Shown: positions 52,720 to 60,779 of the stretch, piece by piece
How the letters are laid out: every line of letters begins with the position of its first letter
Numbering within the stretch: the stretch's first letter is position 1
The notes under the pieces: model-generated
What the model was told of the DNA's origin: nothing
Databases searched by the model: none
Seen by the model: only the letters and a program-made list of their open reading frames with translations
Made by a program: the position numbers and the translations under genes
NCBI RefSeq assembly: GCF_014041935.1
Contig: NZ_CP059491.1
Location: 2,790,001 to 2,854,000 of the forward strand
Source of the DNA: Gordonia jinghuaiqii
Lineage (GTDB): Bacteria; Actinomycetota; Actinomycetes; Mycobacteriales; Mycobacteriaceae
Reading direction: 5' to 3'
Length of the DNA: 64,000 nt

Positions 52720-53622
52720 ATGACCATCTACCCACCCGTGTCCAATTCCCCAGCGTCGAATTCCCCAGCGTCGAATTCCCCAGCGTCGAATTCCCCAGCG
52801 TCGAATTCCCCAGCGTCGAATTCCGCAGCGTCGCGCCCGGACAAACACTCCACCTCATCTATCTCACCGAACGCCCTGCACGGTCGCACGGCGATTGTGA
52901 CCGGCGCAGGACAGGGGATCGGCAGGGGTATCTCCCTCGCGCTGTCGAGCGCCGGGGCACGGGTGGCGGTGGTCGGTCGTACGTCGGCCACCATCAACGC
53001 GGTGGCCGACGAGATCAACTCTCGCGGAGGGGACTCGGTCGCGTTCGTCTGCGATGTCACCGACGGGGGCGCCGTTGACGCTCTCGTGTCGGCGACCCTC
53101 GACGAGTTCGGCTCCATCGACGTGCTGGTCAACAATGCTCAGACCCCGGCGCCGGGAACACTTCTGGAGATCGACGAGTCCACCTACCGTGACGCGCTCG
53201 AGTCAGGCCCGACCGCGACCTGGCGTCTGATGCGCGCCTGCCACCCGCATCTCAAGAACGGCGGCACGATCGTCAATCTCGGCTCGGCGGCCGGCATTCG
53301 GTGGAACCCTTCCGGAACCGGAGCCTATGCGGCGGCCAAGGAAGCCGTGCGGGTACTGACGCGGACCGCCGCCTGCGAATGGGCCGCGGACGGCATCCGG
53401 GTCAATGCGATTCTGCCGCTGGCGATGTCGCAGACCATGGAGCAGTGGGCGCAGTTCGATCCGGCGGCGGCCGCCGAGTACCTCCAGACCGTTCCGCTCG
53501 GGCGACTCGGGGATCCCGAGGCCGACATCGGCCCTGCGGCGGTGTTCCTGTGCAGCGATGCGGCACGCTACATCACCGGCCACACACTGGCCGTCGACGG
53601 TGGCCAGGCACTGGTGCGCTGA
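52720..53622 (+). CDS. Short-chain dehydrogenase/reductase with repeat-bearing N-terminus
   Basis: 300-residue classical SDR, probably a hydroxysteroid dehydrogenase given its location. Motifs: TGAGQGIGRGISLAL (about 62-76), VLVNNAQTP (NNAG variant), NLGSAAG with the catalytic Ser and YAAAKEAV. A C-terminal GHTLAVDGGQAL is typical. The first 50 residues contain six Asn-Ser-Pro-Ala-Ser units coded by a 15-bp tandem repeat, absent from normal SDRs. ATG 52720 has AGGAG at optimal spacing, so the repeats are probably translated. Substrate unproven. Confidence 0.86.
   Translation: MTIYPPVSNSPASNSPASNSPASNSPASNSPASNSAASRPDKHSTSSISPNALHGRTAIVTGAGQGIGRGISLALSSAGARVAVVGRTSATINAVADEINSRGGDSVAFVCDVTDGGAVDALVSATLDEFGSIDVLVNNAQTPAPGTLLEIDESTYRDALESGPTATWRLMRACHPHLKNGGTIVNLGSAAGIRWNPSGTGAYAAAKEAVRVLTRTAACEWAADGIRVNAILPLAMSQTMEQWAQFDPAAAAEYLQTVPLGRLGDPEADIGPAAVFLCSDAARYITGHTLAVDGGQALVR
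52744..52833. repeat. Six 15-bp tandem repeats inside the SDR coding region
   Basis: AATTCCCCAGCGTCG is repeated five times exactly; the sixth copy has G for C at the seventh base. The period is a multiple of three, so copy-number change would not shift the frame. Confidence 0.96.
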
Positions 53623-53641
53623 CCACCGTCGAGGGTTGCGC

Positions 53642-54394
53642 CTAGCCCGCCCGCTGCACACAACCGGTATGGTCCAGTGCCTGCCACACCGCATGTGCCG
53701 CAGCCCGGACGGGTGTCGCCAGCGTCAGGGCGTCAACCGCTTCGACGGGCCCGGACACCGACAGCGCACCCAAGCACGCCCGCGCCGTTCCGATCGGAGC
53801 GGCGACGCAGGCGACGCCCCGCACGGACTCCTCGCGCTCATAGGCCATATGTCGTTGGCGCACAACAGCCAGCTCGTGGCGGAGCCGGGACTCGGCCCGC
53901 GCGGACGGAAGGTGCGACACCGCGGAACGCCGGCGAACCGGGTCGTTGTCGGAGTGGGCGATGATCGCCTTGCCCAACGCGGTACGCAGTGCGGGTTGCC
54001 GACCACCGATACGCGTCGGGAGGTCAATCGGCCCGTGCCCCACCTTGTCCAGGTAGCGGACATCGCCGTCGTCGAGCACGCCGAGATGGACGACCAGCCC
54101 GGTGGTGAGGTGCAACTCGTGCAGGATCGGATGAGCTGCCGCCTGCAGGCTGTCGCGCTGTCGCGCGAGCGCACCCCACTCGAAAAGCGAACGGCTCAGT
54201 GCGTACGACTGTCCACGCCGGCTGACCCAGCCGAACTCGACGAGCTGCGAGAGCAGCCGGTGCGCCGACGACCGGGGGAGTCCGGAACGGCTCGACAACT
54301 GCGACAGGGTGAGTTCGTCGTGGTCACGGAACTCGTCGAGCAGACTCGCGACACGGTCAATCACGGCGGGGGAGAAATCGTCGCTGTTTCGCAC
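53642..54394 (-). CDS. IclR-family transcriptional regulator (1)
   Basis: 250-residue regulator: an N-terminal winged helix (LTLSQLSSRSGLPRSSAHRL recognition helix; FGWVSRRGQSYALS wing) and an effector-binding GAF-like domain (LHLTTGLVVHLGVLDDGDVR; RTALGKAIIAHSD). GTG 54394 was chosen because GGAGG lies 5 nt upstream; ATG 54406 and the far ATG 54484 are alternatives, but the latter would place an operator within the coding region. It converges with the SDR gene with a 19-nt gap. It probably responds to an aromatic or steroid intermediate. Confidence 0.86.
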   Translation of the reverse strand: MRNSDDFSPAVIDRVASLLDEFRDHDELTLSQLSSRSGLPRSSAHRLLSQLVEFGWVSRRGQSYALSRSLFEWGALARQRDSLQAAAHPILHELHLTTGLVVHLGVLDDGDVRYLDKVGHGPIDLPTRIGGRQPALRTALGKAIIAHSDNDPVRRRSAVSHLPSARAESRLRHELAVVRQRHMAYEREESVRGVACVAAPIGTARACLGALSVSGPVEAVDALTLATPVRAAAHAVWQALDHTGCVQRAG

Positions 54395-54463
54395 ATGAAC
54401 CTCCATCGGTGAGCAGGCGGGCTGGGCCGTGCGCTCGATGCGTTGCAAGGGGTGATCGGGCTG

Positions 54464-54481
54464 ATTGATCAAGCGATCAAT
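54464..54481. promoter_or_regulatory. 18-bp inverted-repeat operator B upstream of IclR (1)
   Basis: Identical 18-base copy of operator A, ATTGATCAAGCGATCAAT, 70 bp upstream of the chosen IclR (1) start and 96 bp downstream of the minus-strand IclR (2) stop at 54577. Confidence 0.9.
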
Positions 54482-54576
54482 CAATTGACCACACGATAGC
54501 AGGACTGTGACCTACGTCAAAGCACGTCGATGATGTGCGTCGTTGCGTATCCGCCGCGGACACCTAGGAGGTCGTT

Positions 54577-55230
54577 CTAGCCGGATAGCTGCGCGCGCAC
54601 TCGCTCAGCGGCATGAAGGAGCCGGCGACCGGCATCGACAGGCATGCGGTCGGACGGGGACACGAGTGACAACACAGCCGGCCCGCCGGGGGCGACGTCG
54701 AAGGTGACCGCGACGCAACCGATGGGCCGGTCGGGGTCACCGCCGACGAGACTCTCGTGAAGTGTCGGGTCGCCGCCGGCCTGATGCGCGGACAGTGCGG
54801 TGCCCTCCGGCGTCTCGGACCGGGCGCGCCGCTGGCCGACCCGGGTGTCCAGCGCCGAGGCGGCCCATCGTCCGCCGACCTTGTCCAGGTAGAGGACGTC
54901 GTCGCCGTCGGCGACCGCGAGATGCACGGCCGCACCGGTCTGTCGATGGAGGCGATACATCGCCTCCTGCGCAGCCCGGTGGAGACGATCGTGGGTCTGG
55001 GCCAGGGAGCCGAGCTCGACCATCTTGGTGCCCAGGTGATAGGTCGTGCCCTCGCGCCGAATCCATCCGACGGTGACCAGCTGGGTGAGCATGCGGTGCG
55101 TCGTCGACCGGGGGAAACCCGTGCGCTCGGCGAGCTCGGTGAGCGTCAGCGCGTCGGTGTGGCGAAACGGCTCGAGCAGCAGGAGCGCTCGGCCGAAGAC
55201 TGAGAGGGATCGTTGATCTGCGGTGGTCAT
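54577..55230 (-). CDS. IclR-family transcriptional regulator (2)
   Basis: 217-residue paralogue of IclR (1), about 30 residues shorter. The winged helix is LTLTELAERTGFPRSTTHRM with VGWIRREGTTYHLG as wing; the ligand domain begins LHRQTGAAVHLAVADGDDVL. The C-terminal part of the effector domain is abbreviated compared with typical 250-residue IclR proteins, which could alter ligand response. The ATG at 55230 has a weak site. It is followed on the same strand by IclR (1), so two IclR genes are tandem, each with an operator-like palindrome upstream. Confidence 0.86.
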   Translation of the reverse strand: MTTADQRSLSVFGRALLLLEPFRHTDALTLTELAERTGFPRSTTHRMLTQLVTVGWIRREGTTYHLGTKMVELGSLAQTHDRLHRAAQEAMYRLHRQTGAAVHLAVADGDDVLYLDKVGGRWAASALDTRVGQRRARSETPEGTALSAHQAGGDPTLHESLVGGDPDRPIGCVAVTFDVAPGGPAVLSLVSPSDRMPVDAGRRLLHAAERVRAQLSG

Positions 55231-55294
55231 CCGTTGGCTCCAGACGGTCCGATCGGGCGCGGCCGCGGTGGGCCGACGCTCGAACCTGCGATTG

Positions 55295-55312
55295 ACTGAT
55301 TGATCAATCAGT
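55295..55312. promoter_or_regulatory. 18-bp palindromic operator C upstream of IclR (2)
   Basis: ACTGATTGATCAATCAGT is a perfect 18-bp palindrome sharing the ATTGATC/GATCAAT half-sites with operators A and B but with the halves overlapping and no spacer. It is 65 bp upstream of the IclR (2) ATG and 73 bp before the hsaC terminator hairpin. Confidence 0.82.
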
Positions 55313-55384
55313 TAATCGAATGTTACTGGAGCGAGTCCACGACCGGAAGAGGCTCACCGTTGCCGGCGGCAGATACGCCACGCA

Positions 55385-55420
55385 ACGAAGCACCGCGACG
55401 AATACGTCGCGGTGCTTCGT
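55385..55420 (-). terminator. Hairpin terminator after hsaC
   Basis: Perfect 16-bp stem (ACGAAGCACCGCGACG / CGTCGCGGTGCTTCGT) with an AATA loop, 39 nt past the hsaC stop on the minus strand. No T-run. It separates hsaAC from the IclR genes. Confidence 0.82.
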
Positions 55421-55458
55421 GGTGCCCTCTGCCGGTCCGGGGACCGGTGATCGCGGAA

Positions 55459-56367
55459 CTATCCGACGGGGATGAACGCCTTCAGGGGTTCCGATCCCGA
55501 CTGGTCATGACCCCAGTAGGCGTCCGCAGTGATCTCCTCCGAGGTGTAGTGCCGCTCGTCGACCAGCATGCCCTCGGTGCCGAACTCCAGGTCCCATCCA
55601 CCGGGAGCACGAACATAGAACGAGATCATCTTGTCGTTGGTGTGACGGCCCAGTGTCGAGGAGATGGAGAACTTCTGCTTGTTGACGCGGTCGAGCGCCT
55701 GCCCGACGGCATCGAGGGTGTCGACCTCGGTCATCAGATGCACCAGACCGGGCTCCTCGCTGGGCGGGGCGGGGCACAGCGCCAGGCTGTGATGCCGCTC
55801 GTTGATGCCGAGGAAGCGAACACGCGCGAGCCCCTCCTCGTCGAGCCGGATCGAACCGCGGGGCAGGAAGCCCAGGACCTGTGTGTAGAACTCATACGAT
55901 TCGGCGAACTGCGCACTCGGCAGGACGACGTGCCCAAGGCCGAGTCCACCGGTGACCCAGCGGCCGCCGAACGGGGTGACGACGGGGCTGTGGTCGAGCA
56001 CCGGACCGTAGAACACCTCGAGGCGGGTACCGGCCGGGTCGTCGAAAGCGATGGCGCCTTCGGCGTCGAGGTAGCCGGCCTCCTTACGCGACAGTTCCGT
56101 GACCGCGCGTCCGGATTTCTCGACGGCATCCTTGACGCGCGCGAGTGCGAACTCGTCGCGCACCTCCCAGCCGACGGCCAGCGCCTTGTCCGAATCACCC
56201 GGGAGAACCGCGATGCGGGAACGGCGTTCATCGATCCGGGCGTAGAGCGCATCGGGCTCGGGCCCGCTGCCCTCCGCCATTCCGAGGCCGTCGATCAGCA
56301 GTTCGCGCCAGCGCGCGACATCCTGGGTCTGGACTCGCAGGTAGCCGAGTCCTCGAAGTTCAGTCAT
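55459..56367 (-). CDS. hsaC: 3,4-dihydroxy-9,10-secosteroid extradiol dioxygenase
   Basis: 302-residue two-domain extradiol dioxygenase of the BphC type. In steroid degraders HsaC cleaves the catechol ring A of 3,4-DHSA to give 4,9-DSHA. Iron ligands are His146 (GLGLGHVVL), His210 (GLVHLMTEV) and Glu261 (GGWDLEFGTEG), with Tyr in the HYTSEEITADAYWGHDQS tail region also typical. The length equals known HsaC (about 300). It is the second gene of an hsaA-hsaC transcript (54-nt gap). Other BphC homologues are possible, but the genes around it favour steroid use. Confidence 0.93.
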   Translation of the reverse strand: MTELRGLGYLRVQTQDVARWRELLIDGLGMAEGSGPEPDALYARIDERRSRIAVLPGDSDKALAVGWEVRDEFALARVKDAVEKSGRAVTELSRKEAGYLDAEGAIAFDDPAGTRLEVFYGPVLDHSPVVTPFGGRWVTGGLGLGHVVLPSAQFAESYEFYTQVLGFLPRGSIRLDEEGLARVRFLGINERHHSLALCPAPPSEEPGLVHLMTEVDTLDAVGQALDRVNKQKFSISSTLGRHTNDKMISFYVRAPGGWDLEFGTEGMLVDERHYTSEEITADAYWGHDQSGSEPLKAFIPVG

Positions 56368-56421
56368 GTCAGAGAATCCTTGGGGTGATCAGTGGAGTGA
56401 ATGGCGGATCGTGTTGGGGGG

Positions 56422-57594
56422 TCAGATCATCGCGCGGTAGGCGCCCTGCGGGTCGCCGCCGAGCTGAGCGAGTGCGGCCGAGTGGTAGATCAGGCCGGGG
56501 ACGTGGATCGCGTGGGTGAGGCCGACATGCGCATCGCGCCAGAACCGCTGGATCGGGTTCGAGAGATGGGTGGACAAACCACCGGCGCGGGCGAAGATCT
56601 CGTCCATCGCGCGTACGGCGCGCCATGCCGCCGAGACCTGGGTACGACGCCCGGCGGCGCGCTCTTCGAAGCTGATCTCCTCACCGCGATCTGTCTTGTC
56701 CCAGAAGCGGTCCACTGTTTCGAGCAGGGTGATCCGCGACGCCGCGATCTCCGCCGCCGCGTCACTGATCGCGAACAGGACGTACGGGTCTTCCTTGATC
56801 GGGATGCCCGAGACCTGCACGCGTTCCTTCTGCGCATCGATGTAGCAGGCCAGCGCGCCTTCGGTCATGCCGATCAGCGCCGAGGTGATACCCAGCGGGA
56901 AGATGTAGGAGAACGGGAACTTGTACAGCGTCTCGTCGCGGCCGGCATGCTTCCAGCCTTCGCCGCCGAGGACGATCGCCGCGTCGATGGTGCGGTAGGT
57001 GGGGATGAACGCGTCCTTGACGATCAGATCCTTCGATCCGGTGCCGCGCAGACCCATCACATTCCAGCTGTCGGCGTCGATCTCATAGTCCGAGCGGGGC
57101 AGCACGACGTGGAGGACCTGACCGGTGCGGTTTCCGTCCTTGTCACCGACCGCGGCGCCGATCATCACCCAACCGCAGTGATCGGTTCCCGACGAGAACG
57201 CCCAGCGCCCGTTCAGAACGTACCCGCCGTCGACCGGTACCGCGACGCCCATCGGCGCGTACGGCGACGCCATCCACATGTCGTTGTCCGCGCCCCAGAT
57301 CTCGTTCTGGGCCTTGTCGTCGAAGGCGGCCAGTGCCCAGGGGTGCACACCGACGATGCCCGCAACCCAGCCGGTCGCGCCGTCGAGTGCCGCCGTGGCC
57401 ATCACCGTCTCCGCGAACTCGCGCGGGTGGCACTCCAGGCCGCCGTACTCCTTCGGCTGTAGCATCCGCACGACGCCGGAGTCGCGCAGACGCTTCGCCG
57501 ACACGTCGGTCAGCTGCATCAGCTTCTCGCCCTCGACTGCCTCGGCGCGGATCTCGTCCGCGTGCCGCATGATGTTGTCCAATACGTGGCCCAT
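56422..57594 (-). CDS. hsaA: Flavin-dependent 3-HSA hydroxylase, oxygenase component
   Basis: 390-residue acyl-CoA-dehydrogenase-fold monooxygenase. HsaA uses reduced flavin from HsaB to ortho-hydroxylate 3-HSA to 3,4-DHSA. Seen: KEYGGLECHPREFAETVM, ATGWVAGIVGVHPWALAAFD, GRWAFSSGTDHCGWVMIG, DSWNVMGLRGTGSKDLIVKD and the catalytic-type HVGLTHAIHVPG near the end. ATG 57594 is preceded by GGAAG; longer in-frame extension to 57804 is not homologous. Its reductase partner hsaB lies at 60077-60580, separated by the SnoaL/OYE genes, an unusual arrangement. The divergent 236-bp region to the NTF2 gene probably carries both promoters. Confidence 0.93.
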   Translation of the reverse strand: MGHVLDNIMRHADEIRAEAVEGEKLMQLTDVSAKRLRDSGVVRMLQPKEYGGLECHPREFAETVMATAALDGATGWVAGIVGVHPWALAAFDDKAQNEIWGADNDMWMASPYAPMGVAVPVDGGYVLNGRWAFSSGTDHCGWVMIGAAVGDKDGNRTGQVLHVVLPRSDYEIDADSWNVMGLRGTGSKDLIVKDAFIPTYRTIDAAIVLGGEGWKHAGRDETLYKFPFSYIFPLGITSALIGMTEGALACYIDAQKERVQVSGIPIKEDPYVLFAISDAAAEIAASRITLLETVDRFWDKTDRGEEISFEERAAGRRTQVSAAWRAVRAMDEIFARAGGLSTHLSNPIQRFWRDAHVGLTHAIHVPGLIYHSAALAQLGGDPQGAYRAMI

Positions 57595-57830
57595 GGTGTG
57601 ACTCTTCCTGGATACGGCCCGTGAGAGGCCGGGGGACTGCGTGAGTGTTGGGGTGGAACGCACCTGAACACGAGGTGCAGGTGTGGTACGACATACATTC
57701 CCAGCGCCGATGTGGCGCCGCACGTGAGTTTCAGTTGAGCGGGACACCGCTGTGACCCGAGCCGGCACAACGGTAGAAACACCGGAGACGGCAACGACTT
57801 TCACATCCGGCCGTCGGACAAGGAGAGATC

Positions 57831-58316
57831 ATGACCGATACCGACCACCTGGTGGCATCGCTACTCGAACGCGTACAGGCACTCGAGGACAAGGCCGCCA
57901 TCGCCGACGTGCTCACCGCGTACGGACCAGCGGTCGATGCGGGCGACGCCGATGCCGTGGGCCGGTTGTGGGCAGAAGATGCCGTCTACGACCTCGACAT
58001 CAAAGTGATGACCGGTCGCGAGGCGATCACCGAGATGGTGCGCACCGCACCGCATCAGGACTACATCTCCGAGGGATGCGGACATCTGCTTGACCCCGTC
58101 AACATCCGAGTCGACGGCGACACAGCGGTGGCGACCTGCCACTCGCTGCTTCTGCGCCGCAACGTCGACGAGGACTCGTTTCGGGTGTGGCGGGTGAGCG
58201 CCAATCGCTTCGACCTCGCCCGCGTGAACGGGACGTGGCTGATCACGCGTCGTACCGCGAGACTGCTCGACGGGAGTGAGGAGGCCCGCGAACTGCTCGC
58301 CCGGGCGCCCCGATGA
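57831..58316 (+). CDS. NTF2/SnoaL-like protein (1)
   Basis: 161-residue alpha+beta-barrel protein of the SnoaL-like/NTF2 superfamily, starting LEDKAAIADVLTAYGPAVDAG and including YDLDIKVMTGREAITEMV and a tail RVNGTWLITRRTARLLDGSE. The ATG has a strong AAGGAGA site. Family members include ketosteroid isomerase-like enzymes and the dehydratases of bile-acid and hydroxysteroid degradation; Asp and His candidates line the pocket, but catalysis cannot be claimed. It is divergent from hsaA and likely co-regulated. Confidence 0.8.
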   Translation: MTDTDHLVASLLERVQALEDKAAIADVLTAYGPAVDAGDADAVGRLWAEDAVYDLDIKVMTGREAITEMVRTAPHQDYISEGCGHLLDPVNIRVDGDTAVATCHSLLLRRNVDEDSFRVWRVSANRFDLARVNGTWLITRRTARLLDGSEEARELLARAPR

Positions 58317-58320
58317 TCCG

Positions 58321-58353
58321 CCCTCTCCCGTGACCGAGAGGCACGGGGGAGGG
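58321..58353. terminator. Bidirectional hairpin between NTF2-like (1) and OYE genes
   Basis: 12-bp stem with one G-T pair (CCCTCTCCCGTG / CACGGGGGAGGG), 9-nt loop, between converging genes: 4 nt after the plus-strand stop and 12 nt before the minus-strand stop. Confidence 0.8.
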
Positions 58354-58365
58354 CCGGTCCCGGCG

Positions 58366-59526
58366 TCAGACCAGGCTGCCCTCGTGGACGGCGCGGTCGA
58401 ACGGGGTCAGTGGCGCCCCGCCACGGAGCGTGGTCGCGAGCTCCGGATCGGCCAGGTGCATCCGGCCGATCGCGATCAGGTCGAACTCTGCTGACCCCAG
58501 CCGGCGTCCCACCTCGCCGATGTTGTCGACGACCGGAGCGGCACCTTCGATACGGCTGTCCCGCATCGGTTTTCCCAGGCCGACGCTGCCGACCGCCATC
58601 GACAGGGCGCCGGTCAGCTTCTTGGCCCAGCCCGCCAGCGACAGATCGCTACCGTCGAAGGCCGGTAGGTCGAAGCGTCGGATGCTGGCGTCGAACACGT
58701 CGACACCTGCGTCGGTGAGGGCCCGCAGGATGACGCCGAGTTCCTCGGGGGTCTCGGCGATGCGAGCGGTGTAGTCCTGTTGCTTGTGCTGGGAGAACCG
58801 GAAGAAGATGGGCAGGTCGGCGCCGACGGCCCCGCGGATCGCCCGGACCACCTCGGCCGGGAATCGAGTACGCGCGTCCAGGTCGCCACCCCAGCGGTCG
58901 TCACGCCGGTTGGTGTCGGACCACAGGAACGAGTCCAGCAGGTACCCGTGTCCGCCGTGCACCGCCACACCGTCGAAACCGGCCTCGGCCGCGTTGACGG
59001 CCGCCTGCGCGAATGCCGCGATCACCGCGTCGATGTCGGATTCGGTCATCGGCTCCGTCATCGGAAGTGACTGCGCCACATATTCATCGGAGTAGGAGGT
59101 CGTGCCGGGTGTTCCCCACAGACCGGACGGGCGCATCGGCGTGATCTGCGGATCCACCTCGGACATCGCTCCCCACAGCGGACCGACGTGCCACAGCTGG
59201 GGAATGATCTTTCCGCCTGCCGCGTGAACCTCGTCCACCACCGAGCGCCAGCCGGCGAGCGCGGCATCGCCGTACATCCGGGGCACCCGTGGATTGTCCA
59301 CGGCGGCGGGGTGATCGATGGCGACGCCTTCGGTCACGATGAGACCGGTGCCACCGGCCGCGCGGCGGGCGTAGTACCGGGCGACATCGGCGCCGGGAAC
59401 ACCCTCGGGGGATGACGATCTGGTCATCGCCGACATCACGATGCGGTTGGGCAGTTCCAGGCCACGTACGGTCAGTGGCTCGAAGAGTGCCGGGTGGGTT
59501 GTTCGGGTGGAAGAGTCGTTGTCCAT
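58366..59526 (-). CDS. Old Yellow Enzyme-family NADH:flavin oxidoreductase
   Basis: 386-residue FMN TIM-barrel enone reductase. Seen: LFEPLTVRGLELPNRIVMSA (FMN edge), the IIPQLWHVG strand, VAVHGGHGYLLDSFLWSDTN with RRDDRWGG (substrate and FMN site, including the HGxHGYL-type motif) and DLIAIGRMHLADPELATTL at the C-terminus. OYEs reduce activated C=C bonds, so a steroid enone is a reasonable candidate. ATG 59526 overlaps the NTF2-like (2) stop by one base, making it the last gene of the hsaB operon. The exact bond reduced is not known. Confidence 0.85.
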   Translation of the reverse strand: MDNDSSTRTTHPALFEPLTVRGLELPNRIVMSAMTRSSSPEGVPGADVARYYARRAAGGTGLIVTEGVAIDHPAAVDNPRVPRMYGDAALAGWRSVVDEVHAAGGKIIPQLWHVGPLWGAMSEVDPQITPMRPSGLWGTPGTTSYSDEYVAQSLPMTEPMTESDIDAVIAAFAQAAVNAAEAGFDGVAVHGGHGYLLDSFLWSDTNRRDDRWGGDLDARTRFPAEVVRAIRGAVGADLPIFFRFSQHKQQDYTARIAETPEELGVILRALTDAGVDVFDASIRRFDLPAFDGSDLSLAGWAKKLTGALSMAVGSVGLGKPMRDSRIEGAAPVVDNIGEVGRRLGSAEFDLIAIGRMHLADPELATTLRGGAPLTPFDRAVHEGSLV

Positions 59527-60080
59527 CACAGGGCCTTCATGAATCGGAAGAAGTCGGGGGAGGCGTCGACGCGCAGCCGGGTCAGTTTCCGGTAGCTGAT
59601 CAGCCAGCGGCCGTTCACCTTCCGGTATTCCTCGTGGTAGTGGCCGAACCCCCGGAGGTGGTATTCCTGGTCGCCGTCGGACCACCACAAGTTGTCCTCC
59701 ATCGCCCAGATCCCCCGGGCGGTCGTGTCGGAGGTCAGCTCTATCTCCGGGCTGTGGCCGTGATGCGCGGTGGTGACGCTGACCGGGCCGTCGAGCAGGG
59801 CACGGATGGTGTCGGCGAGTTTGGTGTTGCCGACGACCCGGTTGGCGGTGTCATCGGTGCGCGGTTGCTTGTCGTCGGGGAGCCCACCCCATGTCTCGCT
59901 GACCACGTCGTCGGTGTGCAGGCCCGCGTACAAGTGCCACTGCTTGGTGTCCATGTACCTCAGGCGTGCGGCGAACAACCGTTTGATCTCGTCGATCGCC
60001 AGGACTGTTTCGGCCGGCGGCAGGGTGGTCGCGTGGGGTGGTGTCACTGCTGAGGATGACATGGCGGCCTTTTCCGTCAC
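59526..60080 (-). CDS. NTF2/SnoaL-like protein (2)
   Basis: 184-residue SnoaL-like protein, distinct in sequence from the one at 57831. Core: IDEIKRLFAARLRYMDTKQW, DTIRALLDGPVSVTTAHHGHSPEIEL and RGFGHYHEEYRKVNGRWLIS. His and Tyr residues around the HHGHSPEI and GHYHEEY segments could serve as acid/base, as in characterised dehydratases of this fold. GTG 60080 overlaps the hsaB stop (GTGA); ATG 60062 behind AAAAGG is an alternative. It is the middle gene of hsaB-SnoaL-OYE. Steroid dehydratase or isomerase action is inference. Confidence 0.82.
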   Translation of the reverse strand: MTEKAAMSSSAVTPPHATTLPPAETVLAIDEIKRLFAARLRYMDTKQWHLYAGLHTDDVVSETWGGLPDDKQPRTDDTANRVVGNTKLADTIRALLDGPVSVTTAHHGHSPEIELTSDTTARGIWAMEDNLWWSDGDQEYHLRGFGHYHEEYRKVNGRWLISYRKLTRLRVDASPDFFRFMKAL

Positions 60081-60580
60081 GCGCTCAGGCGCGTTGGCGC
60101 GGCGTCGATTCCGAGCTTGCCGCGGAAGAAGATCAACGGCCGTTCCTCGGTGACCGCCTCGAGTTCGAGCACCCGACCGATCACCACGTCGTGGTCACCG
60201 ACGGTATGGACGTTCTCGATGTCGGCGTGGACACGCATGAGGACCTCGGGAAGCGCCGGTGTCGACCACCGCGACATCTCCCAGTCGAGGTCGTCGAACT
60301 TCCGGCCGTCACGTGAGCCGAACCGGGAGCAGATGTCGGATTGGTTCTCGTGCAGCACATTCACGGTGAAGCGTCCCGCTCGGCGGATTCGGGGCCAGGA
60401 CCGGCCGCGGTGATCGGCGCAGAACAGCACCATCGCGGGTTCCAGGGACACCGATGCGAATGACTGGCACACAAACCCGGCGGGTCCCTCATCATCGAGT
60501 CCCGTCACCACGGTCACTCCACTCGCGAACCGGCCTAATGCGCTACGCATCTCGGCTTGTGACATCGCTTCGATCGACAT
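60077..60580 (-). CDS. hsaB: Flavin reductase component of 3-HSA hydroxylase
   Basis: 167-residue flavin reductase of the HpaC/HsaB type that supplies reduced FMN to HsaA. Seen: LGRFASGVTVVTGLDDEGPA (NAD(P)H/flavin strand), GFVCQSFASVSLEPAMVLF and VLHENQSDICSRFGSRDGRK. Length is slightly below the 187 residues of M. tuberculosis HsaB. ATG 60580 has GAAAGG nearby; a much longer frame upstream only crosses the promoter region. First gene of an operon with NTF2-like (2) and the OYE, divergent from the hsaD-like operon. Confidence 0.9.
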   Translation of the reverse strand: MSIEAMSQAEMRSALGRFASGVTVVTGLDDEGPAGFVCQSFASVSLEPAMVLFCADHRGRSWPRIRRAGRFTVNVLHENQSDICSRFGSRDGRKFDDLDWEMSRWSTPALPEVLMRVHADIENVHTVGDHDVVIGRVLELEAVTEERPLIFFRGKLGIDAAPTRLSA

Positions 60581-60779
60581 CGGTGCACCTTTCGATTGAG
60601 CCATGGGTCGACAGTTCGACTGGGTTGGGGCGAGCATATGACCTCCCGCTGCCGTCGCCCCAGCGTGGTTTCGTCCAATGGAACCGAGGCTGCGCGAGCG
60701 TCCCGCGGACCACAGCCGCGTCCCGCTCAACTGGAACGCCGCTGCACACGACACGCGCTCACTGGCAGCCTGTCCGACT

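Noticed and set aside
57661..57677. CACCT-N7-AGGTG inverted repeat in the hsaA/NTF2 interval
   Set aside because: Five-base arms are too short, and it lies in an untested region. Noted as a weak operator candidate only, not listed as a feature.
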